Part shown: positions 24,908 through 35,877 of the stretch, in pieces
Layout: each line of letters begins with the position of its first letter
Numbering within the stretch: the stretch's first letter is position 1
Origin: Spiroplasma phoeniceum P40
GTDB taxonomy: Bacteria > Bacillota_I > Bacilli_A > Mycoplasmatales > Mycoplasmataceae
Assembly: GCF_003339775.1 (NCBI RefSeq)
Contig: NZ_CP031088.1
Location: forward strand, 1-64,000
Direction: 5' to 3'
DNA: 64,000 bases
Position numbers and translations under genes: made by a program
Notes under the pieces: generated by a model
The model's input: the letters and a program-made list of their open reading frames with translations, nothing else
Told to the model about the DNA's origin: nothing
Database searches by the model: none

Positions 24908-26347
24908 TATTAAAACTCCATCCAGATTATCAATTCAGCAACAACAAAAAAGTTTTGCTTTACAATTATTAGAATTTTTAGGAATACAAGTTTTAGCACT
25001 TGGTTTATCAGTTTTAACTGGTGGGATTGCTTCTGCTTTTGGATTAGGTGCGGGATTATCTAATTTTGCTGCTGCTCTTATATAGTTTGGAGTAGAAACA
25101 GCAACTGATTTTACAGTTAATCAAATATATGATAAATTAACCGCAGAAGTTACGGCAAAAAGTACCGCTTTAAATTTATTGCCAGCAATTGGGGGTATTG
25201 GTAAATTAAATAGTGCTGCTAGAATAACAAAAGTTTTAAAATTAGCAAAAGAAACTAAACTACTTGAAAAATTAGGAATAGTAACTGCTAAAAACTTAGA
25301 AGATGTTGTAAGACAAGTTGCGGGCAAAAAAATTTTATTTAACAAATTAATATTTGATTTTACTAAACAAGCAAATAATGATATTTTATCATATACAATT
25401 GGGAAGTTAGCACGTAATGATTTTGCTAAAGGTTTTAAAATTTCTAATTTAGGAAAAATTAACAATCTATTAAAAATTGAAAAAAACTTACAAAAAATAA
25501 GTCCAAAGTTGGTACAAAAAGCACCTAGATTAACAAAAAAATATCAAGGATATGTTAATAATTGATTATCTGAGTATGGTTTAAGTTTTGAAAAAATAAC
25601 AAAAATAAGTACTGATGAATGATATAAAATTATGACTGATTTGCATAAAAAAGGTATTGGTAAAAAATTACTATTAAATTTTAATTTAATGCGGGCAAAT
25701 AAAATATATAAAAATAAATTAGTTAATTTTATTCATAAAACACCAATTAAATTAAATAAAATTTTAGACAAATTAGATAAAATAAACCCAAATTTTTATA
25801 TTCAAAAAGTAACTAAAAAATTATTAGCACCAATTGAAAAAAGAATAATTAATATTAAACAAAAAGCAATTAATAAAATTAATGAACAAACTAGAAAAGT
25901 ATTATCTAAATTTGAAACCAAGGCTATTCAAAAAGGACAATTAAAGATTTTTTTGATAATATTACAAATGAAATTGCTTTTAAATTATTAGGTGAAATTG
26001 TTAAAAAAATTAAATGAGAAAAAGTAAAGATATCATATAAGCCTGATAGTGCTAAGTATATTGATATTCCTGAATTTTCAGAAGAATATCGTTATCAAGT
26101 TTGATTATCACCAACTAATCGTAAAGGTGCTGAAGGTATGTTATGACTTGAACCACCTTATTTTACAGAAACAAAAGAAAATAAAACTTTATCTAAACAT
26201 CAAGCAACTTGTTTTATTGATGATATCGATAAAACCCCTTATAGTATTGCTTTATATAATGCTACTGGTCGGGTTTATTTAACTAATGGTTCAGAGGGTT
26301 CTAATATACCAATTAATAGTGTTCGGGTTTTACGACAAGAAGTATAG
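24870..26347 (+). pseudogene. Large prophage A structural protein, broken
   Basis: Starts MPIGTTKTSLIYSIKTP. A Gly/Ala-rich hydrophobic segment (LEFLGIQVLALGLSVLTGG) lies near residue 35, then a TAG at 25083 interrupts; the frame continues, lysine-rich, to about 25950. There a T-run frameshift leads into the frame ending SNIPINSVRVLRQEV. In total about 490 residues. It might be an internal virion or injection protein, but I do not recognise a family. Confidence 0.5.
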
Positions 26348-26368
26348 AAAGAAAGTGAGGTGTTATAA

Positions 26369-26647
26369 ATGGATTTAAAAGAATATAAATCAGAAATTTT
26401 GTTATTAATTCTCAAAGTATTTATTTGAGGATTGGGTGCTATTTTAATAATAAGTGCAGTTGTATTATTTTTTTGTAAGGTATTTAAAGTAATTGATATT
26501 GAATGACCAGAATATTTTTATATTGGATTATCGTTGCTTATTACTGGGTCTTTTATTTATTTAATTGATAAAGTTTTTGATTTTTTTAAAAAAGACAAAA
26601 AACAAGATAGTATTGAAGATGTTATTAAAAAAGAAGATACAAAATAA
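26369..26647 (+). CDS. Two-helix membrane protein, holin-like
   Basis: 92 residues with two hydrophobic segments (residues about 11-33 and 45-63) and a charged C-terminal tail (KKDKKQDSIEDVIKKED). Two helices with a charged tail within a phage late region resemble class II holins, though no endolysin is visible and the host has no wall. RBS GTGAGGTG upstream. Appears intact. Confidence 0.5.
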
Positions 26648-26659
26648 GAGGTGCTATAA

Positions 26660-27463
26660 ATGGGATTATTACCAGCAAAGAAAAAAATAAAAAAAGAATA
26701 TGATATTGATAGTTATTATCTTAATTTAGCATCAACAATTACTAATCGTAAAAATGTTAATGTTCAAAAACATAATGAGATTTTAGAAAAAAGAATATGT
26801 GAGGATAATGCTAATTTTTTAAATCTGCGTGAATTAGAAATTAGCATTATTAATCCAGTTACTAATCAGCAATTAGATACTAAATTAATTAATAACTTTT
26901 TAAAAATGCAAGATTTTACTAATAAAAATTGATATAACGAATATAAAATTAATAAATATGGTAAGGGTGCATATTTTATTTTTGTTAATAATTCAAAACT
27001 TAATTTTATTACGATTGTTTTTTACAATGACAAGTATGACGAATTGGGCAATTTAGTTTCTTGTACTTTTTATTATGACCCATATATTAAAAATAATCAA
27101 AGTATTTTTATTACTGAAAAATTAGAAATTGATGCTATAACTAAACAAGTAAAAGTTATTAGAACATTAAAAACACGATTATATAGTACTATTACCGATT
27201 TATATATTGATGATACTAAATGGAATAACTATACTTCTTTACAACGCGAGGAAATATTACCACTTAATTTTATTCCGATTGAAATTATCCCTAATAATCC
27301 TAATTTTGAACCTTCTGCTCGTTATGGCAAACAATTTGCTAGTATTTTAGATATAACCATTTCTTTTGGTCATTTATTTCAAGGTAAATATTCACTATTA
27401 CCACTAGGACTACTATTTTTTAAACGATCAATATCTGCTTTTCTTAATAAAATACCTTGATAA
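26660..27463 (+). pseudogene. Portal/connector-like protein, 3' end lost at a rearrangement
   Basis: Begins MGLLPAKKKIKKEYDIDSYY. About 225 residues look like a folded protein with alternating strands (TFYYDPYIKNNQSIF). From about 27340 the sequence becomes the complement of a minus-strand RecT-like gene, so the last residues before the TAA are antisense noise. A portal or connector role is inferred from size and place after the capsid genes. Confidence 0.45.
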
Positions 27464-27921
27464 TTTCCATTTTTATCTTTTGCAAAAGCATAAGCACCAA
27501 TAATTTCATTATAATCACTAGTATTTGCATTAAAATTAATTTCATGTATTTTAGGGCATGAATTTAAACTATCTCATTCAAATTTTTCACCTTTAAATAT
27601 AATTTCTTTTCTTGGACTATACCCTGCTTCTTCCATTCTTTTACAATAAACTTTACTATCAATAACAGTAGTTAATTTATTTTTAAATGGAATAATATTA
27701 AAATCTTTACCAAAAATTAATCCTTTATTACTTAATTTAATAATTCCTAATGCTGTTATTTTTGCATTATCAGCAGTATTAACTAATTGCATATAACTTT
27801 GTCCATTTTTCATTTTTAATTCTTCAAGTGCTAAAATATTTTCTTTTAAATATTTATCATTAACTTTTAATTCATATTTAATAATTGAACTTTTAATATA
27901 TTGTTGTAATTCATTTACCAT
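27322..27921 (-). pseudogene. RecT-family annealing protein, 3'-truncated
   Basis: 199 readable residues: MVNELQQYIKSSIIKYELKV at the start, GKDFNIIPFKNKLTTVID (RecT-like Pro-Phe loop), and SSPSGNSEY..PWNKWPKEMV, matching the late RecT region SP..SPW....MA. The normal end is missing; the frame stops right after the junction with the + strand portal-like gene. It would anneal single strands in phage recombination. A distinct, complete RecT is at 58412-59266. Confidence 0.65.
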
Positions 27922-27922
27922 T

Positions 27923-28794
27923 TTATTTCACTCCTTTAATTTGAATATTTATTCCTTTAATACCAACTACTTTATTATCAGTATTTGTATATCATTGTGC
28001 TTTAATTGTGTTTTTAACTAACTTTTCATCAACAATTAAATATTTAATTAATTGTTTTAATTCATATTGATTATCATTTTCTAAAAAATCATCATCAATC
28101 CCTAATACTTCAATATCTTTTATTAATAATTTTTCTTTAATTAAATTAATACCAACTTTTTTAATTCTTTTGGTTCTAATGATTTATCAATTTGCTCAAT
28201 TTGTTCCATTACACGAACTTGTTCATCTTGAATTTGGTCTATATCAAGACCCATATCTGGTGTTAAACTATTTGCTTTTTCAAGTAATTCTTGTTTTTTT
28301 AATTCTTGTTCTTTTAAAAACTTTTGTTGTTTTTGTTTACAAGCTTGTGTTAAACTATTTGCTTTTTCAAGTAATTCTTGTTTTTTTAATTCTTGTTCTT
28401 TTAAAAACTTTTGTTGTTTTTGTTTACGAGCTTGTGTTAAATTATTATTAATTTCAACTCTGTATCTTTCAATATAATTTCTATAATTAGTAATTATTTT
28501 ACCGATTCTATTATGTTCATCTAATAATTTTTGAACAGGTTCTAATCATTCTTTAAAAACAAAATTATTTTTAGTAATAGCACTTGGAATATCTTTTAAA
28601 TGCACACCTTGATAACCATTTAATGCATAATAATGATTAATATGTCTAAAAATATACTCAGTTAATTCTTGTTTATTTTCTTCTTTAAATTTTTGAACAT
28701 TATATGCTAAAATACTTTCATTTTTAAAATCATCTCCTTTTAAAGGAAATTGAAATGTAATACTATTTACTCTATTTTTTACAATATCATTCAT
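27923..28794 (-). pseudogene. DUF1351-like phage early protein, frameshifted
   Basis: Reads MNDIVKNRVNSITFQF through a long coiled coil with an 87-bp tandem duplication, then meets a one-base shift in an A run near 28160. The other frame continues to 27923 (ending NIQIKGVK). Position directly upstream of a RecT-like gene and the coiled-coil build fit DUF1351 proteins of phage recombination modules. The assignment is tentative. Confidence 0.45.
28261..28434. repeat. Two perfect-length 87-bp tandem repeats
   Basis: Units at 28261-28347 and 28348-28434 are almost identical and are followed by the start of a third. They encode 29-residue, Gln/Lys-rich coiled-coil units (QKQQKFLKEQELKKQELLEK). 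The unit length is a multiple of three, so copy number can vary without loss of frame. Confidence 0.85.
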
Positions 28795-28858
28795 TATTCA
28801 CCCTCCTTACTAGGTAATTTGTCATATTTAGAATTATCTTTTAAATCAATTATTTTTT

Positions 28859-29035
28859 TTAACCACAAGTTAAGCACCGATTAAAAAAATAATCATCTCC
28901 ACAATTCATACAATGAGCAAATTCTTTAAAATCTTCTTTATATAATATTTGTTGTTTTAATTCATCAAGTTCTTTTTTAAGTGCTTCATTTTCTACTTTA
29001 AGTTTGTCAAATTTAATTGATTCTGTTATATTCAT
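28859..29035 (-). pseudogene. Truncated paralogue of the coiled-coil/zinc-knuckle protein
   Basis: 58 residues beginning MNITESIKFDKLKVENEA. It matches the gene at 21365-21664, with LKQQILYKEDFKEF and C-x2-C-x8-C-x2-C, but a TAA replaces the TGA Trp codon right after the last Cys. The shared tail sequence (DLKDNSKYDKLPSK) remains downstream out of reach. Start overlaps the previous stop (TAATG). Confidence 0.55.
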
Positions 29036-29298
29036 TATTCATCCTCCTCAATAACAATTAATTGGTCTAATTGTTTTTTTGTAATTCTAGCACCTACTAA
29101 ACAAGCATTTTCTAAATTAGCACTTCGTAAATTAGCATATTCTAAATTAACACATCATAAATCAGCACCTCTTAAATTAGCACTTTTTAAATCAGCATCT
29201 TTTAAATTAGCACCTTGTAAATTAGCACCAGCTAAAACAGTACGATTTAAATTAGGGCAATTTAAAAAAGCATCTTGTAAATCTAATACTTCACATAA
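29035..29298 (-). pseudogene. Pentapeptide-repeat protein without its N-terminus
   Basis: About 85 residues of A(N/D)L repeats (LAGANLQGANLKDADLKSANLRGADL) and the family tail ITKKQLDQLIVIEEDE. The N-terminal helix found in its relatives is missing: the frame continues straight up from the stop of the gene at 29299-29463, as if a deletion fused two genes. Confidence 0.6.
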
Positions 29299-29463
29299 TT
29301 ATTTATTTCTTTTTCATTCAATATCTTTTAAATCAATAATTACCGTTGATAAGCCATAATTATTATTTTCAATTTTTTCTCGTACTTTTGCTTCTTCTAG
29401 TGTGTAATAAGAATAAGTAGTTAAATATTCATTTTTAATAATTAATAAGTATTTTTTATTCAT
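29299..29463 (-). CDS. Small phage protein (54 residues)
   Basis: Begins MNKKYLLIIKNEYLTTYSYYTLEEAK and contains IIDLKDIEW. A paralogue with the same layout (MEKRYLLVMKFENEVLT) is at 63146-63316. The 3' end may be altered by the deletion noted for the next gene. Function unknown. Confidence 0.5.
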
Positions 29464-29476
29464 AATTTAATTCCTC

Positions 29477-29605
29477 CTAATTCTTTTTATTTAATGCTCA
29501 ATGTTCATCAGTAATTTCATTGTGGGTAAGGATATATTTATTTTGTTTATCACATTTAAAGCAATAACCTCAATATCTTTTTTTAAGACAATATTTCTTT
29601 TTCAT
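29477..29605 (-). CDS. Small zinc-ribbon-like phage protein (42 residues)
   Basis: MKKKYCLKKRYWGYCFKCDKQNKY then ITDEHWALNKKN. The first half matches the 28-residue gene at 60068-60154 (KYWGYCFKCNKENK), the second half matches 21648 and 63531. It therefore looks like a chimera of two small genes. Unknown function. Confidence 0.5.
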
Positions 29606-30002
29606 ATTTACCTCCTGATTATTAATTTTGGTAATTGTTGGTATATTAACTACAATGTTCTACAATTTGTAGTTTTTTGTATAGTTAAGACGCCATATAA
29701 TTACATTTCTTTATCCGCACCATTTCAGGTCAAAGCGTTCAGTTTTTAAAATAAATTCACTCGCACCTTGAAGAACCTAATGCTAATCGCAAATTTATTT
29801 ATAAAGCGACCATCTCTATTTTTATTTTGGTTTGATGTTGACCTCGCACTTATTACCACTATCGCTTATTAAAGCGTCTATTATTTCCAGACTGATTACT
29901 GTTGGGTTAGACCACCAAAATATCTATTAAATTGTTAGATTGTTTTTCAAATAAAAAAACAACCCTTTAACAAGAGTTGTTTTGTCCTATTTCATCCTTT
30001 AT
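29606..30002. other. Non-coding remnant
   Basis: No supported gene. Contains a CGCTTATTAAAGCG palindrome near 29862, identical to the one near 20432 at the left end of prophage A. AAAACAACCCTTTAACAAGAGTTGTTTT near 29950-29980 is a terminator-like hairpin. Confidence 0.4.
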
Positions 30003-30982
30003 TCTACATAAATAAAAATGGTTTAGATAAAGTTTTATTAAATTATTTAACATATCGCTACAATTATGATAGAAAATTTCAAGGTGCAAAATACGATGAA
30101 AAAGGTAATCCCACAAATAAAGCGGCTGAATTACGCCAACAATTTGAAGGACAAAAGCAGATGATAATTATTATTTTGTTGTGTGGCGTGGTGATGAAAA
30201 TGGTAATTGAAGAATTATTAAATTTCAAAATATTAATTTTTCAGAAAAAAGAAAAAGTTTTAGATACACAACAACCTTATGTATTAGCATTAACAAGAGT
30301 GGGCGATAACTTATTTCGTGTTAAAATAGGAGCTGTAAGACCTATAACATCTTGGTCACAAGATGATGGAAGTTATTTTAAATTTGTTTATCATTGAGAA
30401 ATAAAAGGTCAACCAAATACCATAATCATTGACCCCAAAACAGGGCAAATTATAGATTGAAATTTAAAACAACAAACAAATGTTAATAACAACAAAGACA
30501 ATGAAATTAAAGTAACTGTTAAAAACAAAGATATTTCAGAAAATCCTATTTATCAATTAGAAGCAAATTTTTTTAATTGATTATCAATAACAAGCGAATT
30601 AGAAACAAATAACATTCCTTCTCTAATTCCTGCTGAAATTAAATTATCAGATGGTGAATATGGTAAATATTTAACTAGTTTGATTGTTTCTAATGACAAA
30701 ATAGAAGATTATTTAAACTATTTTTCGCAATGATATATATTACTTTATTCAAAAGCAAATTGAATAAGTATAATTAAAAATTTAGTTGAAGATAGTATTA
30801 AAATAACTTTTTTTAAACACAAAAAACTATTTATTTTAAATAAAGTTGAAATATCAGGGATATGGGGTTATGGTAACTATGATATTATAATTTTTACAGA
30901 AAAAGAACAAATTAATATTAATAATTTAGAATTATTTCATAGAAACAATGAAAAAATATCATTAATTACATTAGAAATATAA
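30003..30982 (+). pseudogene. Prophage A tail protein with shared variable domain, frameshifted
   Basis: Coding on the + strand but broken near 30155 and again by an extra A near 30250. The reconstructed protein has NYYFVVWRGDENGNW.. and ends SWSQDDGSYFKF for the shared domain, followed by about 190 residues (DPKTGQIIDWN through LFHRNNEKISLITLEI). The domain is repeated in inverted orientation in the lipoprotein remnant at 31007-31415. The layout parallels the intact pair in prophage B. Confidence 0.6.
30169..30393 (+). repeat. Inverted repeat A, left copy (shared domain)
   Basis: Matches the reverse complement of 31080-31306. By eye I count about five substitutions and one 1-base indel over roughly 225 bases. 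The indel (A5 here, A4 in the other) breaks this copy's frame. Confidence 0.85.
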
Positions 30983-31008
30983 AAAGTCACTTATTAAACT
31001 GACTTTTT
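30983..31008. terminator. Bidirectional terminator between convergent genes
   Basis: AAAAAGTCA and TGACTTTTT form a 9-bp stem with A and T tracts on either side; it separates the + strand tail gene from the minus-strand lipoprotein remnant. Confidence 0.75.
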
Positions 31009-31415
31009 ATATTTCTTCATTAACTTTTATATTACCATTATAATCAATAATTAAATAAGGTTGTTGTGTATCTAAATTTCAACGATAAACAAATTTAAAA
31101 TAAGTTCCATCATCTTGTGACCAAGATGTTACAGGTCTTACAGCTCCTATTTTAACACGAAAAAAGTTATCGCCCACTCTTGTTAATGCTAATTCATAAG
31201 GTTGTTGTGTATCTAAAACTTTTCTTTTTTCTGAAAAATTAATATTTTGAAATTTAATAATTCTTCAATTACCATTTTCATCACCACGCCACACAACAAA
31301 ATAATACTTATTATCAACTTCATTAAATGGTTTTTCTTGTGGTGCTATTCATACTAAATTGTCTTTAATTTCTTGGTTATCAGTATTTATTTTGTTTTCT
31401 GCTTTTAGTTTTGCT
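31007..31415 (-). pseudogene. Lipoprotein remnant with shared domain (prophage A)
   Basis: The readable part (ELAKLKAENKINTDNQEIKDN onward) aligns with the mature part of the intact lipoprotein at 36524: both have QEKPFN.VDNKYYFVVWRG, a variable segment, and an ending L/I-I-V/I-D-x-N-G-N-x-K-V-N. The signal peptide and lipobox are gone; upstream is the terminase frame, so a deletion probably joined the two. The variable segment differs from that in prophage B. Confidence 0.6.
31080..31306 (-). repeat. Inverted repeat A, right copy (shared domain)
   Basis: Partner of 30169-30393. Within it and just after it, a 20-bp direct repeat (TTAGATACACAACAACCTTA on the coding strand) occurs near 31060-31080 and 31197-31217, encoding LDTQQPY twice. 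Confidence 0.85.
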
Positions 31416-33148
31416 AATTCTTCGAAAGCGATATGGATAATAACCATAAAACAAAGCATCGTATGGATCGTGGTACATTTTACTATCGGGTATATTTGTT
31501 TTTGTATCGCTAAATCTTAATTCACTAATACATTTATCTAAAAATGGTAAATTATCTAATATGCCATATATCTTGTCTTGAACAAACATTTTTCGTATTC
31601 ATGTTACACGATTAATTATTCCCGCTTCTTTATTAAGTGATGTTTGATGTTTTTTAGCTTTAAACATTTTAATCTTATAACCTAAATACGGGTAAATATC
31701 TTCTTGTAATTTTTGCATAAAGTCGTGGGCATTAATGTCATAATGAAATGTGGCATATTCAAAACCATCAAATTTATCAAATTTATTAATTATTCATTGT
31801 CCGTAATGCTCTACTAACTCATTTAAATTCATTGCATTTTTTGGTGTAATAACATTTTCTTCAATTAAATATTTATCATACTCGTTATTTTCATTAATTT
31901 TATATCCACTAAATAAAAATACGGTATGGTCTTCAGTTCCATTAGCATAATCAACACCAATTGAATAACTATCAAATTGATACTGTTTTGTATTTGCATT
32001 ATAAAAATCCTTTTAAATTATATTCTTTAATATATTTACGATAATTTCGTAAAACATAAATACTATGGTCATTGTCGTTATATTCAAATCCGTAATATTC
32101 AAGTTCAAATAAGTCTGGTCTTTCTTCTTTGTTGGTTAAAACAAGTTTTTTAGTGATATTAGGTATTTTACTTCAAACAGCACCCATTGTTAATCGTATA
32201 TTAAAAACACCTAAACCATTAAATGCTTGTTTATTTTCTGATTATATTTGGTTATGTTTCTTTAAAATATTTTTAATTCTTTCATTTAAAGGTAAATACG
32301 GTGTTATAAATTTTTCATAAAATACATGGTATTTATCAAAAGGATTAAAAGTAAATTGATTAGAATATGTTTTATGAAAATATGTTGTTATTGTTGTGTA
32401 TTGTTTTGTTATATTATCTCATTCTTTAAATGTCCAGGATAATTCTTTTATAGGAATAGGATTGTCTAAATTATATTGTTCATTTTTATTTTCATCGGTG
32501 TATTTCTCGTAAGACACTTTTAAACTTTTAGAACGAAACATTGAAACTCTTAAATTATTATATCTTTTATCTAATTCTTTATCAGTTAAGATTTCTTTTT
32601 CTTCGGCATGTATAATTTCATCAGTTCACGCTGTTATAATCCCGCTACCTTTACCAACTTTACCCATAATTTTATTACCATTAGCATAACCAGCAAAAGC
32701 AATACGAACACCACTAGGAAAAACAATTTCTCCACCTTCTTTAACATTTTTGGGTCAAATAATACCATTTTCATTGTCTGGTCCTAAATCAATACCATAT
32801 TTATCATATAAGTAATTACATACATTAATTGTATCTCCAAAAGTAGTGTCCTCATGTGTATTAGTATATCTTCGTAAAATATTAGATGAAGCATCAGTAA
32901 AATTACAAGCATAAAATAATTTTTCTGCTATATGATTTCATGTTTTATTAGTACCACGACCAGCAGAAACAAACTTAAAAAAACTTGGTGAAGTAAAATA
33001 ACGGGCATAACTATCGCCAACAAAGTCTTTAAATACTTCTCAGTCAAAACCAAAATTATAGTCACTAAAATTTAAATCATATTTTTTTATTTAAATGTTC
33101 ATAACTAGTAATTCGTTTTTTATTATTAATTTTAGTAAAGTCTTGCAT
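31380..33148 (-). pseudogene. Terminase large subunit of prophage A, broken
   Basis: ATPase part: FVSAGRGTNKTWNHIAEK (Walker A-like) and ITAWTDEIIHAEE (Walker B with Glu). Nuclease part: SIGVDYANGTEDHTVFLF, then DPYDALFYG near the end. A TAA lies after KKHNQI (near 32250), another TAA near 32010, and a frameshift follows at 31990-32030; a further shift occurs close to the start. It packages DNA and cuts concatemers when intact. It is unlike the TerL of prophage B, so A and B are different phages. Confidence 0.75.
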
Positions 33149-33263
33149 TTTTTAGATATCCTCGCTTTCAAATTATGATACAATAATAAACATTATCAAA
33201 TATCAAATTAAGTATTATTAATATCATATTAAAAATATTTTTTAAAGATAGGGAAATAATAAG

Positions 33264-34198
33264 ATGGGGTTAAAACAAAATTTGTTAGGAAATTATAAAG
33301 AAAATAAAACAATCGAGACACAAAATGAAGTTAAAAATTTATTAATTAATAGAGATAATGAGATATTTAAATTATATCAACAAGGACAAATATTACAAGG
33401 ATATAAGGTTGTATCAAAATTACCAAAAACAATTAAAACAGAATATGGAAATATTCCTATAAAAAGACGAAGATATGTTAAATATGATGAAAATAAAAAA
33501 GAAAATATTAATCGTTACCCATTAGATGAAGAATTATGTTTAAAAAAATATGAAAGAATTGAAAAAAATTAAAAGATAAATATATTTCTTTTATAGGCGA
33601 TGGAAAAAGATATAAAGATGTTTTGCATACAACAGAAAATGCTAACATTAATGAAAGAACAATATCTAATATTTTTAAAAAAGCTGATTTAGAAAAAGTT
33701 GACTATATTAGCAACAAAAATAACAATAAAATTAAAATTACAAATAATGTTTTATATATTCAAATTGACGGTGCTTTTGTTCCTATGTGAGAAAATAAAA
33801 AAAGAGTTGAAAAGAAAATATTTTTTTCAACTATGCATATTGGTATTGATGAAGAAAAATCAACTAAAACAAGAAAAGTAATTAAAAAGAAAAAAGGTGT
33901 TTTTCAAATAATGGATAAAAATACTAATAAAAATGAAAAATATAGTTTTAATAATTTTATTGATAAAATTTTTAAACTAATGGATACTTATGATATTAAT
34001 GAAAATACTATAATATTAGTATTAAGTGATGGTTAAAAACAAATTAAAAAAATTTACAAAGCCATAAAAACAAAATATAAAAATAACAATGTATTATATA
34101 GTTTCGATAAATTTCATTTAGTAAAAAGATTTAAAGACTTATTCCCATATAGAAATAGAAACAAAATTCGACTGTATAAATTATTTAAGGGTATTTAG
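33264..34198 (+). pseudogene. ISLre2-family (UPF0236) transposase, decayed
   Basis: Starts MGLKQNLLGNYKENKTIE, with KTEYGNIPIKRRRYVKYD typical of the family. After 33572 the frame is lost and regained (LYIQIDGAFVPMW, FDKFHLVKRFKDLFP), and a TAA replaces a codon at 34034. The end is truncated. It is only distantly related in sequence to the intact copy beside it. Confidence 0.75.
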
Positions 34199-34348
34199 TA
34201 TATTTAAGAAATTATGGAATAAATAATCCATCTACTTAACTTAAAGATACCATGTTTAATTTTATTGTCAACAAATTTTTATATTTTTTTAAATTTAATC
34301 ACAGCAAAAAATGCATTTTTATTAAAATTATTTAATTTAAAAATAAAA
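34199..34348. other. Spacer between the two transposase genes
   Basis: AT-rich, no gene or clear terminator seen. Confidence 0.4.
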
Positions 34349-35677
34349 TTAATAAAGATGTAAGTTTTGTTGTTCAGTTTTATTAAAATTATTATATAAA
34401 ATACTATTATTTTCTGGTGGTTTTTCTGGTTGTTTAAAATCCTTAATATTATTTCTTAATTTTAGCATACTAGTATTCAATTTATTTTTAACAGTTTTTT
34501 CGCTATAAATTCCTTTTTTAGAAAATATGCCCTTACCATAATGGGAAACATCACCCTCCATATGACAACCAATATTATTTCATAATGTTTGATTTTTAAT
34601 ACCCTCTTCGTTATTTTTAATTAAGTTAATTGTTTCTCTTAAAAACTTTTTAGAACTAGGAATAAATGACTCACTTTCTTTTAAACATTGTAATAATTCA
34701 TAATATTTTCCATTATAAAAATAATCAACAACTTGTTTAAAAGTTTCTTTATTTTCTTTAATTTTTCTTCGGTGGGGTAATAAATCCTTAAATCTTTTTA
34801 CTAAATGAAATTTGTCTATTGTATAATGAACTTTGTTATTAGGAAAACGATTTGCAATAACTTTTTTAACCCCTTTAATTCAATCTGCTCCATCACCTAA
34901 AATCATAATTTCGGTATCATCTTGAATATTATAATTACTTATTATCAAAAGTATTAATTTAACAACAAAACGGGTTAATTTTGTTTTTTTAGAAATATAA
35001 ATTGGAATATTATCTATTTCGTAAACACCTAACTTATTTGCAATTACATGTCTTTTTTCGGTTGATTTTTCTTGATCATATCCAGTGTGAACGGTAGAAA
35101 TTAAGGTGTGTTTTTTAATCTTTTTTCCTTCATATCACACTTTCATTTTTAAGTATGTTCCATCCACTTGAATATATAAAGTATGCGGAACATTTATTTT
35201 GATATTGGTATCATTAATATAATATTTGTCGTTTGTTGTTGCGTTTTTTATTGTATTTGAAATTGTCATTAAACTAATTTTTGCTTGTTCTAATGCATCT
35301 GAAATATCGCGGTATTTTTTATCATCACTTAAAAACAATAAAATTCTTTCTTTGACGTCATTCCCCAGTCTTTGTCATTTTTTAATTCCTAAAAATTTAT
35401 CTAAAATAAAAATATATTCTTCTTTCCCTGTTATTGGATTAATTTTATAATATCGTCGTCTGCGAAATGTTATTTTACCTTTTAAAGTAATTAATGTTTT
35501 TGTTCTTATTTCTTTTACTCGATAATGTTTAAATTTATCATATTTTTGATAATTTTGAAAAATAAGATCATCGTACTTTTCTAACCTATATGCAATTTCT
35601 CCAACAGCATATCTATTCAAATCTTCATATGTTTTATTAAAAAAGTTTTCACCATTAATAATATTATTAATATCCAT
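34349..35677 (-). mobile_element. ISLre2-family (UPF0236) transposase, intact
   Basis: A single 442-residue frame using TGA as Trp (at 35375, 35135 and elsewhere). It shows the family layout: KGKITFRRRRYYK near residue 80, LYIQVDGTYLKMKV (first catalytic Asp), MILGDGADWIK (second Asp) and IDKFHLVKRFKDLLP. ISLre2 elements move by a DDE-type reaction. No terminal inverted repeats or target duplications could be defined with confidence. It faces the decayed copy, tail to tail. Confidence 0.85.
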
Positions 35678-35860
35678 TTTAAAGTTGTTTCCTTTCCTGA
35701 TTTAAAAATAAATCATCACACACATTAAAATAAACACCTAAAAAAAGCAAGTTATTTTTAACTTGTTTTTCCAATATTTAATTTTTTTAATATTATTTAA
35801 TACAATTTTGATAATTTTTTGATAACAAATATATTATATCTTAATTTAAAATAAAAAAAC

Positions 35861-35877
35861 AAGATTTTTAATCTTGC
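35861..35877. terminator. Terminator hairpin beyond the 151-residue gene
   Basis: CAAGATT and AATCTTG form a stem with A and T tracts; it follows the minus-strand gene at 35878-36333. The 35690-35860 stretch holds no gene. Confidence 0.65.

Noticed and set aside
27044-27460. Ending of the portal-like ORF (ISFGHLFQGKYSLLPLG)
   Set aside because: It is the antisense of the RecT-like gene, so it is not counted as real protein.
20371-27463. Prophage A as a filamentous plectrovirus (SpV1-like)
   Set aside because: Capsid, scaffold, portal-like and terminase genes point to a tailed, double-stranded DNA phage. Only the GC-rich left end might come from another element.
28261-28434. Tandem repeat as a CRISPR array
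   Set aside because: The units are adjacent and coding, without spacers. No CRISPR array or cas gene was seen in the window.
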